From Scytonema millei VB511283 (lineage in GTDB: Bacteria > Cyanobacteriota > Cyanobacteriia > Cyanobacteriales > Chroococcidiopsidaceae): a stretch of 64,000 nucleotides of DNA. Every line of letters starts with the position of its first letter. The stretch's first letter is position 1. The stretch covers positions 310,001-374,000 of the forward strand of contig NZ_JTJC03000003.1 of NCBI RefSeq assembly GCF_000817735.3, in the 5' to 3' direction. The translations under genes and the position numbers were made by a program. The notes under the pieces are model-generated. The model ran no database searches, had not been told where the DNA came from, and saw only the letters and a program-made list of their open reading frames with translations. Shown one piece after another: positions 1 to 9,341 of this stretch.

Positions 1-492
1 ATAATTCCACCCGTTAGTCTGATAAATCTTAATCAGATCTAAAGGATCTTCACCCTTAAAAACTGCAATTCTTAACTCTGCTTGTGTGACATAATTTAAA
101 ACTCTAGAAATATATTGGATCGACCTGTTTTTCTCTGGAGTCAATCCAACTCGATTTTCGCAGATTGTCAGATAGCTATGCGGAGCCAATAAGTGTTTTA
201 GCTTGAAAAAAATTTCTCTATAATTTATGTAAGCTGGGATAATAATAGACAAACCTTCTACTAAAAGATTACCTCCATAATTGTAAACTCCGTAAACATC
301 TTGGTCAAACTCAAGATAATAAGCTGGCAAAACATCGTTTAAACAACTCAATTCGTTATCTTTGAGATACACCTCTTGTTTTAAAAGAATTTTCTGCATT
401 TTGACTTGGCATTCTTGCTTAATCATCTCCAAAACAGACTCATCAAAATCGATTTCAGCAGCTAAATGTCTTTCTGTCTGAGATAAAAGCAT
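1..492 (-). CDS. Unknown protein, C-terminus outside window
   Basis: An open frame starts at ATG (position 492, reverse strand) and runs 164 codons to the window edge without a stop, so the C-terminus is missing. The product looks soluble, mixed alpha/beta, with no signal peptide and no motif I recognise; it begins MLLSQTERHLAAEIDFDESV and has an aromatic stretch near residues 57-70. It lies downstream of murT on the same strand, with a 7-bp tandem repeat filling the gap. It is not the GatD glutaminase that partners MurT, because the start lacks any class I glutaminase pattern. Uninterrupted coding to the edge is the main evidence that it is a real gene. Confidence 0.6.
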   Translation of the reverse strand, partial: MLLSQTERHLAAEIDFDESVLEMIKQECQVKMQKILLKQEVYLKDNELSCLNDVLPAYYLEFDQDVYGVYNYGGNLLVEGLSIIIPAYINYREIFFKLKHLLAPHSYLTICENRVGLTPEKNRSIQYISRVLNYVTQAELRIAVFKGEDPLDLIKIYQTNGWNY

Positions 493-495
493 AGT

Positions 496-557
496 CAGTT
501 ATCAGTTATCAGTTCATTCCAACTTACGACTTACGACTTACGATTTACAACTTATTA
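496..557. repeat. 7-bp tandem repeats (CAGTTAT and CTTACGA units)
   Basis: About three copies of CAGTTAT are followed by about four copies of CTTACGA, filling the gap between murT and the unknown gene. The second array reaches the murT stop codon. Confidence 0.85.
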
Positions 558-1922
558 CAAAATCTTTCTTCCCGTCAAAATCTCCCGCACTTCTAACATG
601 GCAGAATAGGTAGGCAAAATGTGTAAAGTCTCATTTGCTGGAGTTTGTGCTAGCGCAGTTGCGATCGCCTCTTTTAAATCTTCCTTGACAACCAAATTCA
701 TTTTGCTATCTATCTGCGGCTGGCTGTAACGCAAACGCAAAGCCATATCGTAAACGCGATCGCCACTGACTATTAAAGTCCCTCCTCGTTCGACTAACTT
801 TTCTGTATCCACATCCCAAATCCACGAAACATCCGTACCATCGGGGATTCTGTCATTCAAAACCATCAACACAGGTGCGAGTTGACGCGATTCCGCTTCG
901 ATTTGCCTCTCGCCTCTTACCTCATTCACTGCCCGAATTGTCTCATTCATCCCCACAGGATTTTTAGATAAGAGAATGCGGACGTGCTTACCGCGAACTT
1001 GCAACTCTTCGGCACGTCCGAAAGCCGCCTGAAAATTAGCAATAGTATCGCGGATTATCGCTTTATCTACGCCAAGTTGCTGTGCTGCTAACACTGCCGC
1101 TAGAGTATTGTATTTGTTATACAACCCAATTAAAATTTGCTCCCATTCCCGACTATCGATCGCCAGGGCTGGTTTGTGAAAACCGCAGTTAGGACAGTTA
1201 TAATCTCCCTGGTGAGAAAGATAAACACCTTGATAAACCAGACGAGTACCACAACTAGGACAATAAATTGAGTCTACAGCATGGGGAATTTCATCAAGAT
1301 AGTGTTCTGGTTCGCTCAATCCAAAGAATAAGACATTTTGATTGAGTTGTTGCCCCATGTAAGCCAAGGTAGGATCGTCAGCATTAGCAACAATAATCGT
1401 TTCTGACGGTAAAGGTGCGATCGCCTGTCCCCAACGCCTGCTAATTGTATCGACTTCCCCGTAGCGATCCAACTGATCGCGAAACAAGTTTAACGCTAGA
1501 ATCAGCCGAGGTTGCAGGGGTGCTAACACCCTGGGAACGATATTTTCGTCTACTTCCAAAATGGCAAAATCTGCATCTAGTGTACCGATGGGGTTGGTGT
1601 TTTGTAACAGCGCCGTCATCAAACCATTTTCTAAATTCGCCCCCGCTGCATTGTGGACAACCCGCCAACCTTGACGTTCTAACATCGTGCGCAGCAGTAA
1701 GGATGTGGTAGTTTTACCATTCGTTCCGGCAATGAGAATCACTCCTTGCTTCACCTGACAACTCAGCAGTTGCAACAACTTTGGCTGAAGACGACGGGCA
1801 ATTTCTCCTGGTAAAACGCTAGCCGCACCCAGACGCAGCGATCGCACCCCAAAAGTTACGGTTTTTGCTGTCAATACAGCCGCACCCAAGCGCAGTCTAT
1901 CCATCAATTGCATTTTTCTCAC
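555..1922 (-). CDS. murT: Lipid II isoglutaminyl synthase subunit MurT
   Basis: A 455-residue Mur-ligase family protein. The ATP-binding P-loop GTNGKTT is at residues 66-72. A zinc-ribbon-like insert with two CPxCG pairs (CPSCG, CPNCG) lies at about 218-247, and a DUF1727-type C-terminal domain follows; this combination is characteristic of MurT. In the known system MurT with the glutaminase GatD amidates the D-glutamate of lipid II in the cytoplasm. No gatD is visible beside it, so the partner must be encoded elsewhere. The first ATG (MRKMQLMDRL) is used; an internal Met at residue 4 or 7 is possible. Confidence 0.85.
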   Translation of the reverse strand: MRKMQLMDRLRLGAAVLTAKTVTFGVRSLRLGAASVLPGEIARRLQPKLLQLLSCQVKQGVILIAGTNGKTTTSLLLRTMLERQGWRVVHNAAGANLENGLMTALLQNTNPIGTLDADFAILEVDENIVPRVLAPLQPRLILALNLFRDQLDRYGEVDTISRRWGQAIAPLPSETIIVANADDPTLAYMGQQLNQNVLFFGLSEPEHYLDEIPHAVDSIYCPSCGTRLVYQGVYLSHQGDYNCPNCGFHKPALAIDSREWEQILIGLYNKYNTLAAVLAAQQLGVDKAIIRDTIANFQAAFGRAEELQVRGKHVRILLSKNPVGMNETIRAVNEVRGERQIEAESRQLAPVLMVLNDRIPDGTDVSWIWDVDTEKLVERGGTLIVSGDRVYDMALRLRYSQPQIDSKMNLVVKEDLKEAIATALAQTPANETLHILPTYSAMLEVREILTGRKIL

Positions 1923-2021
1923 AGCTCGATCTCAATCCGGTTGTATTACTGTATTGTTTTACTGCCTTTTTGGGAAAAGAGGATGGCTGTTGTTGATTTT
2001 TAACGATCTTCCTGGTGGGCA

Positions 2022-2088
2022 GATCCCCCAACCCCCTTAAAAAGGGGGCTTTCAATTCCCCCCTTTTTAAGGGGGGTTAGGGGGGATC
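2022..2088. repeat. Palindromic GATCCCCC...GGGGGATC repeat
   Basis: A 67-bp interspersed repeat whose two ends are inverted copies (GATCCCCCAACCCCCTT against AAGGGGGGTTAGGGGGGATC). It ends 3 bp beyond the ictB stop codon and could fold into a strong hairpin in that transcript. Related copies occur at 19144-19299 inside a coding region. Confidence 0.8.
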
Positions 2089-2091
2089 GAA

Positions 2092-3531
2092 TCAGTTCGT
2101 CGAACCGCGATCGAAAGAGGAATTAGCCAAAAGATCCGATCGCGTGACTGGGGCAGCATAGTAACTAGCAATAATCGCTACCATAAACCACCAAATCGTG
2201 TTGATTTCAGGACGATACCAGACAGTATCGGCAATATTGTGAACCAGAGTTCCAAATAAAGCCGCGATCGCTCCAATTAACCAAAATGCTTCTCGACTGC
2301 CAGTTTGCCGCAAACGGCGCAGTTGTTGCAACCCTGAGTTGAAGGTGACAGCTAGCAACCACAACAAGCAAGCTAAACCAACAAAACCAGTTTCTACGGC
2401 TACTTCCAACAAGATCGAATAGGCACTTAGGGCATTGTAACGAGGCAATTGGTAAAGCGGATAAATTTTGTTAAAGGCAGTGTTCCCAGGACCGATCCCT
2501 AAAATGGGACGGTCTTTAATCATCTCGATCACTGCTATCCACACGTTGATGCGAAAATTGTTGCTGCTGTCACCCCTTCCAGCGAAGATACTCAAAAAGC
2601 GATCGCGGATTGGTTCGACAAACAACACTCCACCTGTTAACAGCAGCGCCACGCCGCCGACAAGCAATGGTAGCGACCAAGTACGCCAAAACGCGGGGAA
2701 ATGGACGCTCAACACATACACCAATAGTACCAACACGGCAAAAATCGCTACGAGTAGTCCCATCCAACCGCCACGACTAAAGGTAAGAACGAGACAGGCA
2801 CTATTGACAACGAACATTGTTAGTGCTAACAATTTGGGAACCCAGCGCTGCCAAGCAAAGACAGCAACCAAACTCAAGACCACGGCTGGTAGTAGATAAC
2901 CAGCTAGCAAGTTCGGATTACCGAGATAGCTGTAAACGCGGGTAATACGAGTGAGATTAGATTGAGTATCTACCCAAGTAGCAAGAGCATTTGCCCCATA
3001 AAACCACTGCTGTAAACCGTAAATGCTAACAATCAGGGCTACGTGGAGGTAGAGGGTAATCAGCCAAGAACGGATGCGCGGCGATCGCAAAATCCTCGCA
3101 GCCAGGGCAAACAGCACTAAATATAGAGTCAACTTTTGCCAACCTACGAAAGCAGCAGCTTTGACGGGCGATAGTGCCGTAGCTACTGTAGAGATGCCCC
3201 AGTAGAGCAATACCAACAAATGAATTGGAGTCAGAGTATTGGCACGCTCTGGCTCATAACGCCGTTCGTCTGTCAAGGTCAGCAGTACCCAGAAGCTAGC
3301 ACAAGCAAAGAGTAACACGCCAATCAGGTCGTTGGAGACAAATGGCGCAAGCGCGAAGACCAAACTCACTAGTAAAGTTGCCAGGACTTCCGACCATTGC
3401 ATCAGCCAGCTACCCTGTCGCCAAGTACTAAATAGCCCGACAACAGAACGGTGTAAGTAGCTTGCACGTCGCCATTCTTGCAGCGGCAAGCTAGACAAAG
3501 TAAATTGCTGCCAAACTGAATTCATAAGCAT
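2092..3531 (-). CDS. ictB: IctB family putative bicarbonate transporter / O-antigen ligase-like membrane protein
   Basis: A 479-residue polytopic protein with about ten hydrophobic segments and a large loop in the second half. The segment RVYSYLGNPNLLAGYL, the FSRGGW motif and the block RINVWIAVIEMIKDRPILG followed by GPGNTAFN match my memory of cyanobacterial IctB and place it in the Wzy/O-antigen-ligase-like superfamily. IctB was proposed to aid inorganic carbon accumulation, but its biochemical role is unsettled and a polysaccharide polymerase or ligase role remains possible. It starts at ATG 3531; MNSVWQQF two codons in (3525) is an equally good start. It stands alone, facing murT's 5' end. 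Confidence 0.85.
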   Translation of the reverse strand: MLMNSVWQQFTLSSLPLQEWRRASYLHRSVVGLFSTWRQGSWLMQWSEVLATLLVSLVFALAPFVSNDLIGVLLFACASFWVLLTLTDERRYEPERANTLTPIHLLVLLYWGISTVATALSPVKAAAFVGWQKLTLYLVLFALAARILRSPRIRSWLITLYLHVALIVSIYGLQQWFYGANALATWVDTQSNLTRITRVYSYLGNPNLLAGYLLPAVVLSLVAVFAWQRWVPKLLALTMFVVNSACLVLTFSRGGWMGLLVAIFAVLVLLVYVLSVHFPAFWRTWSLPLLVGGVALLLTGGVLFVEPIRDRFLSIFAGRGDSSNNFRINVWIAVIEMIKDRPILGIGPGNTAFNKIYPLYQLPRYNALSAYSILLEVAVETGFVGLACLLWLLAVTFNSGLQQLRRLRQTGSREAFWLIGAIAALFGTLVHNIADTVWYRPEINTIWWFMVAIIASYYAAPVTRSDLLANSSFDRGSTN

Positions 3532-4181
3532 GAGCTGCGGGATAGGGATTGGTCTATCTTAAGTCAACGTTAGGCTGACTTGACTGACCGCGATCGCGAA
3601 TTTTATTTGCCTTAGCTCAATACACAATGTCAGTCACAATTATCTCTACAAATTTACGATTGTCATTGAATACATTTCTAGTAGTATCCATTAGTACTTG
3701 TAAATTGCTAAGTGAATGCTGAGTCCTCTCAGTCACGCACGATCGCTTACCTAGCAGTTTGTTTGATTTTTAGAAATCATCAAGAGCTACGTATGTCCAC
3801 GCAGTGGAGTTTTTCTCTACAATTTTTTGGTCGGCTATAGCCAGTATAAAGATATATCTACAGACAGATATGAATTATTGAAAAAGTCAACAATAATACA
3901 TCTCGACTAGATGTGTCTAAAGTATATTTATAGGTTTGTCAATCTGGCTCCAATTTCCCCTAAGTTTTGAAGCTATTACGTATAAAAAATGCTCTGCATT
4001 TTGGAGCATAAATCTACCCGTACCAGCAAAATAAAATATCGCTAGTAGCGCGAGGATATTGCCAAATTACTAATCGTAAATATAAAATCTTACCAAATTC
4101 TTAAAGGGCAATTGTCAACCAAGTGTTAAACACGAAATGAAGTCAATTGACCGAAATTAACTTTGCCAATGTTCTACAAAT
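3532..4181. other. Long intergenic region
   Basis: 650 bp between two divergent genes (ictB and the GH16 gene). It is A+T-rich with no open frame of note and no recognised RNA. It must hold the promoters of both neighbours; I could not pick a convincing promoter. Confidence 0.6.
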
Positions 4182-4994
4182 ATGAAACACAGCTTTTGGT
4201 TGCGAAAGAGCGTTCGACCAACTTTGCTTAGTTTTGCTATTATCGCAACCACATTATTCAGCCCAACTGTCGTGCGGGCAGATAACTGGCGGGTGGTATT
4301 CGAGGATGAATTCAACGGTACATCTCTCGATCCGCTCAAATGGGATACTTGCTATTGGTGGCATTTGGGAGCGGGGTGTGCTAATCATGGAGCGCAAGAA
4401 ATCCAATGGTTTTTACCAGAGGAAGTGCTGGTACAAAATGGAATTTTGCGTATACGCACTCAAAAACGCATTTGGAATGCTTACAATGCAACATTTCAGT
4501 ACACATCTGGCATGATTTCTTCCCATCAAAGGTATGCATTTCAGTACGGCTTTGTAGAAATACGAGCCAAAGTCCCTAAAGGGAGGGGTTTTTGGCCTAC
4601 CATGTGGCTTGCCGCAGAGAATAGAAACTGGCCTCCAGAAGTGAACATCGCGGAGTTTGTTGGTTCAGATATGAAAAGCGTGCTGATGGTCTTGCACTAT
4701 ATCAACGATCGCGGCAAGCCAACATACTCATCTTTATCGTGGGGTAACAACTTTGATTTCTCAGAAAACTACCACGTTTACGCAGTGCTATGGGAGCCAA
4801 ATGCGATGATTTGGTACGTAGATGGAGTAGAGCGAATGCGCTATACAAACAGCGAAAATATTCCGCAACAACCAATGTATATTTTATCGACTCTAGCAAT
4901 TGGTCCAATTTGGACGAATAAGCTTCCAGACGACTCCACGCCGTTTCCTAGCTATTTTGACATTGACTATATTAAAGTTTGGCAACGCCAATAA
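4182..4994 (+). CDS. Exported glycoside hydrolase family 16 (beta-glucanase/laminarinase-like)
   Basis: A 270-residue protein with a Sec signal peptide (basic KHSFWLRKSVRP, hydrophobic stretch, cleavage near VVRA-DN at about residue 34). A single GH16 jelly-roll domain follows, with FEDEFNGTSLD at its start and the usual WPTMWLA and WYVDG segments. The active-site motif normally reads E-x-D-x-x-E; here residues 153-158 read EVNIAE, so the two catalytic Glu are kept but the Asp between them is Asn. Family members cut beta-1,3 or mixed-linked glucans and galactans; the substrate is unknown here. It is monocistronic, with a long upstream region. Confidence 0.85.
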   Translation: MKHSFWLRKSVRPTLLSFAIIATTLFSPTVVRADNWRVVFEDEFNGTSLDPLKWDTCYWWHLGAGCANHGAQEIQWFLPEEVLVQNGILRIRTQKRIWNAYNATFQYTSGMISSHQRYAFQYGFVEIRAKVPKGRGFWPTMWLAAENRNWPPEVNIAEFVGSDMKSVLMVLHYINDRGKPTYSSLSWGNNFDFSENYHVYAVLWEPNAMIWYVDGVERMRYTNSENIPQQPMYILSTLAIGPIWTNKLPDDSTPFPSYFDIDYIKVWQRQ

Positions 4995-5035
4995 GGAAGA
5001 TTATTCAAGCTAACAACTGTATAACTTATAAAGCC

Positions 5036-5069
5036 GATCGCATTTTTACTTCAGATGAAAGTGCGATCG
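5036..5069. terminator. Possible bidirectional terminator hairpin
   Basis: CGATCGCA and TGCGATCG form a perfect 8-bp stem around a loop with a T-run, between two convergent genes (GH16 gene and GAF protein). The arms are HIP1 octamers, so this may be chance. Confidence 0.35.
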
Positions 5070-5086
5070 CCTCAAACTGAATAAAG

Positions 5087-6601
5087 TTAAATTTCGGTAT
5101 TAGCTTGCGCCAATGTTAGCTCAGGAAGACTAACGACATAACGATAGCCGGATTCTGGAGTCCCTAAAATATCAATTTGACCACCGTGTAGTTCTGCTAA
5201 AGCACGGCTGAGCAACAAACGTAGGCTTTCACAAGAACGATTGAAGCTATTGACATTAACTAATTCTGTCTTGTCTTCCCCACGATCGTCATGCTCGTGC
5301 ATCGACCTTTTGCTTTTTGACTCCTGCCTTTCATCACCACTACGAGCAGCATGAAAAGCAGAAACTTGTCCTAAGTAGGGATCGACGGGGGTTAATCCTT
5401 CTCCTAACCAAGGATGAGAAACTGAAATTGCTAGATTCAAAAGATTGCTTTGACCCACGCGATCGGCTGTAGAGTTGCCTTTATAGGAAATGTGAATGCG
5501 GATCGCACTCCCACTTGTAGCAGCTTGAATCATACTTGATATCAGGTGGTATATCAGTTGTCTTACCTTGTCTTTATCCAGCACCCACATTCGAGTTTTA
5601 GCAGGTTCTAGCGATAGTCGTAATTTTTGTTCTTTGCGTTTGGCGACCTCATCTAAGGTATTGAGTACCTGCTGGCAGAGCATTTCGATATCGACAGTAG
5701 TTAAATTGAGACTTAGGGAATATTCTTCTACGACTCCCAACTGAGACACTTCATTAACCAGGGAGAGGAGATAGCGACCGCTATTTTGAATAATTTCGAG
5801 ATATTCTTTCTGTTTCGTCGTCAGAGGACCGTAAATTTCTCGTCCTACGACATTTGCCATTCCTAAAATTGATGTTAAAGGAGTTCTGAGTTCTTGGGTG
5901 AGTTGCTCTAGCAACTTGAGTTTGACTTGGACAATGGAAAGGGCTTCTGGTAAGGCAGTAGGGGGAGAGAAAGAAATTGCTGGTACAGGGTTGAGAATTT
6001 GCGGTGCAATCTCGATCGCCCGCTGTTCTAGTGGCTCCAACTGCTGCATTTTGAGTAGTCGATTGCGCTCGAATTCACTCATGCTCCAACGAGCCATGAG
6101 TTCGAGAAATTTCATCTGTTGGATGCTGAAATTGCGAGGTTCTAAATCCATCACCGCGATCGCACCCAAGCATAAACCGGAGGAGTCAATCAATGGAACT
6201 CCCAGGTAAGCCAGAACACCGTAACGCTGGACTAAGACGCTGTTGGCAAAGGCAGGATGAGCGCGGGTATTGCCAACGTTAACGATTTGGCTCGTTTCGA
6301 CCACTTGAGTGCAAAACGATTCGTGGATTGGTAACTGTCTTTCCTGCGCTAGCGGATTCATCAACCCCAAACGCGACAAACCCACTGCTGATTTAAATAC
6401 GTGGCGATTGCGGTCTAAAAACCCCAAAATGCAGATCGGTACTTCTAGCAGGTGGGCAGCAGTTTGAGTTGCTTCCTCAAAAACTGGCGTAGTTTGAGCT
6501 TCCAACAAACCCAGTTCTGACAACGCTTTCATGCGCCGATCTATCATTGGATCTACGCCAGCATCCCCTCGACACACTAATTTGTTTTCTGGCTCCACCA
6601 T
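5087..6601 (-). CDS. GAF-domain protein with degenerate histidine-kinase core (probable pseudokinase)
   Basis: 504 residues: an N-terminal GAF domain (about 35-185, with the PIHESFCTQVVET block typical of this GAF class), a dimerisation helix and an ATPase-like region. In the HisKA motif the usual phospho-acceptor His is Gln at residue 236 (TQELRTPL). The ATP-binding region also looks broken: the N-box position reads LISSMIQAA rather than LLxNAIKF, and I see no DxGxG box; only the end (LAELHGGQIDI) is typical. It probably senses and relays by protein contact rather than phosphotransfer. This is inference from missing residues. An acidic, basic linker at about 425-450 precedes the last block. 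No response regulator is adjacent. Confidence 0.8.
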   Translation of the reverse strand: MVEPENKLVCRGDAGVDPMIDRRMKALSELGLLEAQTTPVFEEATQTAAHLLEVPICILGFLDRNRHVFKSAVGLSRLGLMNPLAQERQLPIHESFCTQVVETSQIVNVGNTRAHPAFANSVLVQRYGVLAYLGVPLIDSSGLCLGAIAVMDLEPRNFSIQQMKFLELMARWSMSEFERNRLLKMQQLEPLEQRAIEIAPQILNPVPAISFSPPTALPEALSIVQVKLKLLEQLTQELRTPLTSILGMANVVGREIYGPLTTKQKEYLEIIQNSGRYLLSLVNEVSQLGVVEEYSLSLNLTTVDIEMLCQQVLNTLDEVAKRKEQKLRLSLEPAKTRMWVLDKDKVRQLIYHLISSMIQAATSGSAIRIHISYKGNSTADRVGQSNLLNLAISVSHPWLGEGLTPVDPYLGQVSAFHAARSGDERQESKSKRSMHEHDDRGEDKTELVNVNSFNRSCESLRLLLSRALAELHGGQIDILGTPESGYRYVVSLPELTLAQANTEI

Positions 6602-6756
6602 TTACCAATCCACCTTACACTGCAAGAAAGCGATCGAACTGCAACATCAATGTTGTGCTGTATCTAACCCTGATTTCAGGGATATCTACTAGACTTAAGA
6701 TTCCCGATTTTTATTCAGGATCAACAATTCATCACAGAAAGATTTTGCTAACTCTT

Positions 6757-6888
6757 AAGGAGTTGGTAATGGGTAATGGGTAATTGGTAGTAATGGGTTG
6801 ACAGTTGACAGTTGCTCTTTCTCCCGATCGCTCCCTCAGCTCTCTTGTCCCTACTCCCTGCTCCCTGCTCCCTGCTCCCTCTTCTCCC
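6757..6888. repeat. Tandem repeats (TAATGGG, GTTGACA, GCTCCCT units)
   Basis: A mosaic of short direct repeats with roughly 7-bp units in the gap upstream of the GAF gene. The CCCTGCT array extends through the stop codon of the GUN4-domain gene, into its last codons. Confidence 0.8.
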
Positions 6889-7615
6889 AGGCTGGATGGG
6901 AAAATAGTGCGGCGATCGCCCGGTTGCCGCGTAGCTGATTTGACAAGGGTAGGTGTCCTACGGGAGCATCAAGGTTCCAGGTAAATCCATCAGGGTAGCG
7001 CGTCCAGGTGTTACCGTTTTTCCAGCCAATTTTTGCCCATAGTTTTTCCCAGTTTTTGCCTAGAGCTAACCAGAGTCCTCGCTGCACGGAAAAGCTAAAC
7101 TTTCCTTCGGAGTAAACCGACCAAAGGGTATCGACGGTTTGCAGATCGAGAATGGGAAATCTTTCGACTTCTGTGAAATATAGCCACTTGCGCTGTACGG
7201 CAGTTGAGCCAGCTAGTTCGCAAAGTTTTTGTAGCGTCACGCGGTCTGCTGCTTGGAAGTCTCCCTCAATCAACAATTGTTGTAGGGTCCTGTAATCGAT
7301 ATTAGATTGCGATCGCAGCGTCACAATTCCGGCGGGAAAGTGAGTTTGCAAAAATTCCCGTGCCGGAGAAAACTCGGAACGATGGAGGATTTGGTAGATT
7401 TTGCCATCAATCCAAGTCGGTAGGCGATCGCGGCGTTGTAGCAAAAAGTCCATCAACACTTCTAAACCTGGCTCGCCCAGTGTTGCTAGCTGTTGAATGA
7501 GTTGCTGTTGAACTTTTTCCGACCCAGACGAAAGCTGCAAGCGGAGAGCTGAAAAGTCAATGGGAGTATCTGATGTCGTAGTTGGGTTAGTCATGCTCTC
7601 ACTAGAAACGCACAA
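6851..7615 (-). CDS. GUN4 domain-containing protein
   Basis: 254 residues. An N-terminal helical region (about 10-90) precedes a GUN4 domain (about 95-235) with LLIEGDFQAADRVT, ERFPILDLQTVDTLWSVYS and FSFSVQRGLW, all hallmarks of the porphyrin-binding fold. True Gun4 binds protoporphyrin and activates Mg-chelatase; cyanobacteria also have paralogues fused to other domains, so I do not assign the symbol with certainty. The helical N-terminal domain is also present in cyanobacterial Gun4. The last residues (REQGAGSRE) are encoded by the 7-bp repeat array at the gene's end, so the native C-terminus has been replaced or extended by repeat DNA. Confidence 0.85.
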   Translation of the reverse strand: MCVSSESMTNPTTTSDTPIDFSALRLQLSSGSEKVQQQLIQQLATLGEPGLEVLMDFLLQRRDRLPTWIDGKIYQILHRSEFSPAREFLQTHFPAGIVTLRSQSNIDYRTLQQLLIEGDFQAADRVTLQKLCELAGSTAVQRKWLYFTEVERFPILDLQTVDTLWSVYSEGKFSFSVQRGLWLALGKNWEKLWAKIGWKNGNTWTRYPDGFTWNLDAPVGHLPLSNQLRGNRAIAALFSHPAWEKREQGAGSRE

Positions 7616-7674
7616 AGTTCAGCACCGATCGCTAATTTTAACTATATTACGGAGAAGTCAACTGAAGTCGTAAA

Positions 7675-7723
7675 TTGGGAGCCGGGAGTCGGGAGTCGGG
7701 AGTCGGGAATTGATAACTGATAC
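7675..7723. repeat. GGGAGTC tandem repeat
   Basis: About five direct copies of a 7-bp GGGAGTC unit, then one of TGATAAC, in the divergent gap between the GUN4 gene and icd. Confidence 0.8.
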
Positions 7724-7811
7724 ATTTCCTTGAGTCAAAATCTGCTAGCGTTCCATAACAGCATCGTCAGATGGCAAAATAAAAGTTTCTAGACTCCTGG
7801 TGTAGCAATCC

Positions 7812-9236
7812 ATGTACGAGAAGATTACTCCTCCTACTACTGGTTCTCGAATTACCTTCAGTAATGGCGAACCAATCGTTCCCGACAACCCAATTATCCC
7901 CTTTATTCGCGGAGATGGTACGGGGGTAGATATTTGGCCCGCCGCCCAAAGGGTGATGGATGCTGCCGTACAAACTGCCTATCAGGGCAAACGGCAAATC
8001 GACTGGTTTAAAGTCTACGCTGGAGATGAAGCTTGCGAAGTCTACGGCACATACCAATATTTGCCTGAAGATACACTCCAGGCAATCAAAGAATTTGGCG
8101 TGGCAATTAAGGGTCCGCTCACAACACCGATTGGTGGTGGTATTCGATCGCTCAACGTCGCACTACGCCAAATCAACGATTTGTATGCCTGCGTTCGTCC
8201 CTGTCGTTACTATCCTGGAACGCCTTCACCGCACAAAAACCCAGAAAAGCTAGATGTCATCATTTATCGCGAAAATACGGAAGATATTTATCTGGGCATT
8301 GAGTGGAGACAGGGAAGCGAAATTGGCGATCGCCTGATTAAAATTTTGAATGAAGATCTTATCCCTGCTACCCCCGAACACGGTAAAAAGCAAATTCCCC
8401 TCGATGCAGGAATCGGCATCAAGCCCATCAGCAAGACTGGTTCTCAACGCTTAGTCAGACGTGCGATTAAACACGCCCTACGGTTGCCTCCAAATAAACA
8501 AATGGTGACTTTGGTACATAAAGGCAACATCATGAAATACACCGAAGGCGCTTTTCGCGATTGGGGTTACGAATTAGCAACATCTGAGTTTCGCAACGAG
8601 TGCATCACCGAACGCGAATCTTGGATTCTTGGCAACAAAGAACACAACCCAGACCTCAGTACAGAAGACAACGCCCGACAGCTCGAACCTGGCTACAATG
8701 CTTTGACTGCCGATAAAAAAGCTCAAATTTGTCAGGAAGTCGAAGCGGTGTTGAGCCAAATTTGGGAAACGCACGGCAACGGTCAATGGAAACATAAAAT
8801 TATGGTCAACGATCGCATTGCCGATAGTATTTTCCAACAAATCCAAACCCGACCCGATGAATACTCCATTCTGGCTACGATGAACTTGAATGGAGATTAT
8901 CTATCCGATGCAGCAGCGGCGGTTGTCGGCGGCTTAGGCATGGGTCCAGGGGCAAATATTGGCGACGAGTGCGCTATTTTTGAAGCGACTCACGGTACTG
9001 CACCAAAACACGCCGGACTCGACCGAATCAACCCTGGTTCGGTCATTCTTTCCGGCGTAATGATGTTGGAATATATGGGTTGGCAGGAAGCGGCAGAATT
9101 AATTAAAAAAGGAATCGGCGATGCGATCGCCAATCGTGAAGTGACTTACGATTTAGCACGATTGATGGAACCTCCAGCTCAACCGCTCAAATGTTCTGAA
9201 TTTGCCGACGCGATTATTAAACATTTTAGTGACTAG
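7812..9236 (+). CDS. icd: NADP-dependent isocitrate dehydrogenase
   Basis: 474 residues. [17 protein letters not shown] (the phosphorylatable-Ser loop in enteric enzymes), [25 protein letters not shown] and [17 protein letters not shown] are classic prokaryotic NADP-ICDH motifs. It oxidatively decarboxylates isocitrate to 2-oxoglutarate, the main carbon skeleton for ammonium assimilation in cyanobacteria. The protein is about 55 residues longer than E. coli Icd because of an insertion at about residues 250-305, which cyanobacterial forms share. ATG 7812 is used. It is monocistronic; icd is often NtcA-controlled, but I saw no clear NtcA box here. Confidence 0.97.
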   Translation: MYEKITPPTTGSRITFSNGEPIVPDNPIIPFIRGDGTGVDIWPAAQRVMDAAVQTAYQGKRQIDWFKVYAGDEACEVYGTYQYLPEDTLQAIKEFGVAIKGPLTTPIGGGIRSLNVALRQINDLYACVRPCRYYPGTPSPHKNPEKLDVIIYRENTEDIYLGIEWRQGSEIGDRLIKILNEDLIPATPEHGKKQIPLDAGIGIKPISKTGSQRLVRRAIKHALRLPPNKQMVTLVHKGNIMKYTEGAFRDWGYELATSEFRNECITERESWILGNKEHNPDLSTEDNARQLEPGYNALTADKKAQICQEVEAVLSQIWETHGNGQWKHKIMVNDRIADSIFQQIQTRPDEYSILATMNLNGDYLSDAAAAVVGGLGMGPGANIGDECAIFEATHGTAPKHAGLDRINPGSVILSGVMMLEYMGWQEAAELIKKGIGDAIANREVTYDLARLMEPPAQPLKCSEFADAIIKHFSD

Positions 9237-9341
9237 TGGCTCGTGGCTGGTGGCTAGAAGGAATTTGCTCTGAGGTTGTCACTATGATTTCTTTGTGCCT
9301 TCTGGCACTAGTCACCAGCCGCTAGTCACCAGCCACTTAAT
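9236..9341. repeat. GTGGCTG / CACCAGC / ACTAGTC short repeats
   Basis: Two groups of 7-bp units in opposite orientation (GTGGCTGGTGGCTAG and its complement) flank about 45 bp of unique sequence. They form a long imperfect inverted repeat between the convergent ends of icd and the next gene. Confidence 0.75.

Noticed and set aside
6547-6783. Plus-strand frame of 78 codons upstream of the GAF gene
   Set aside because: Begins inside the GAF gene on the other strand and ends in repeat DNA; no coding character.
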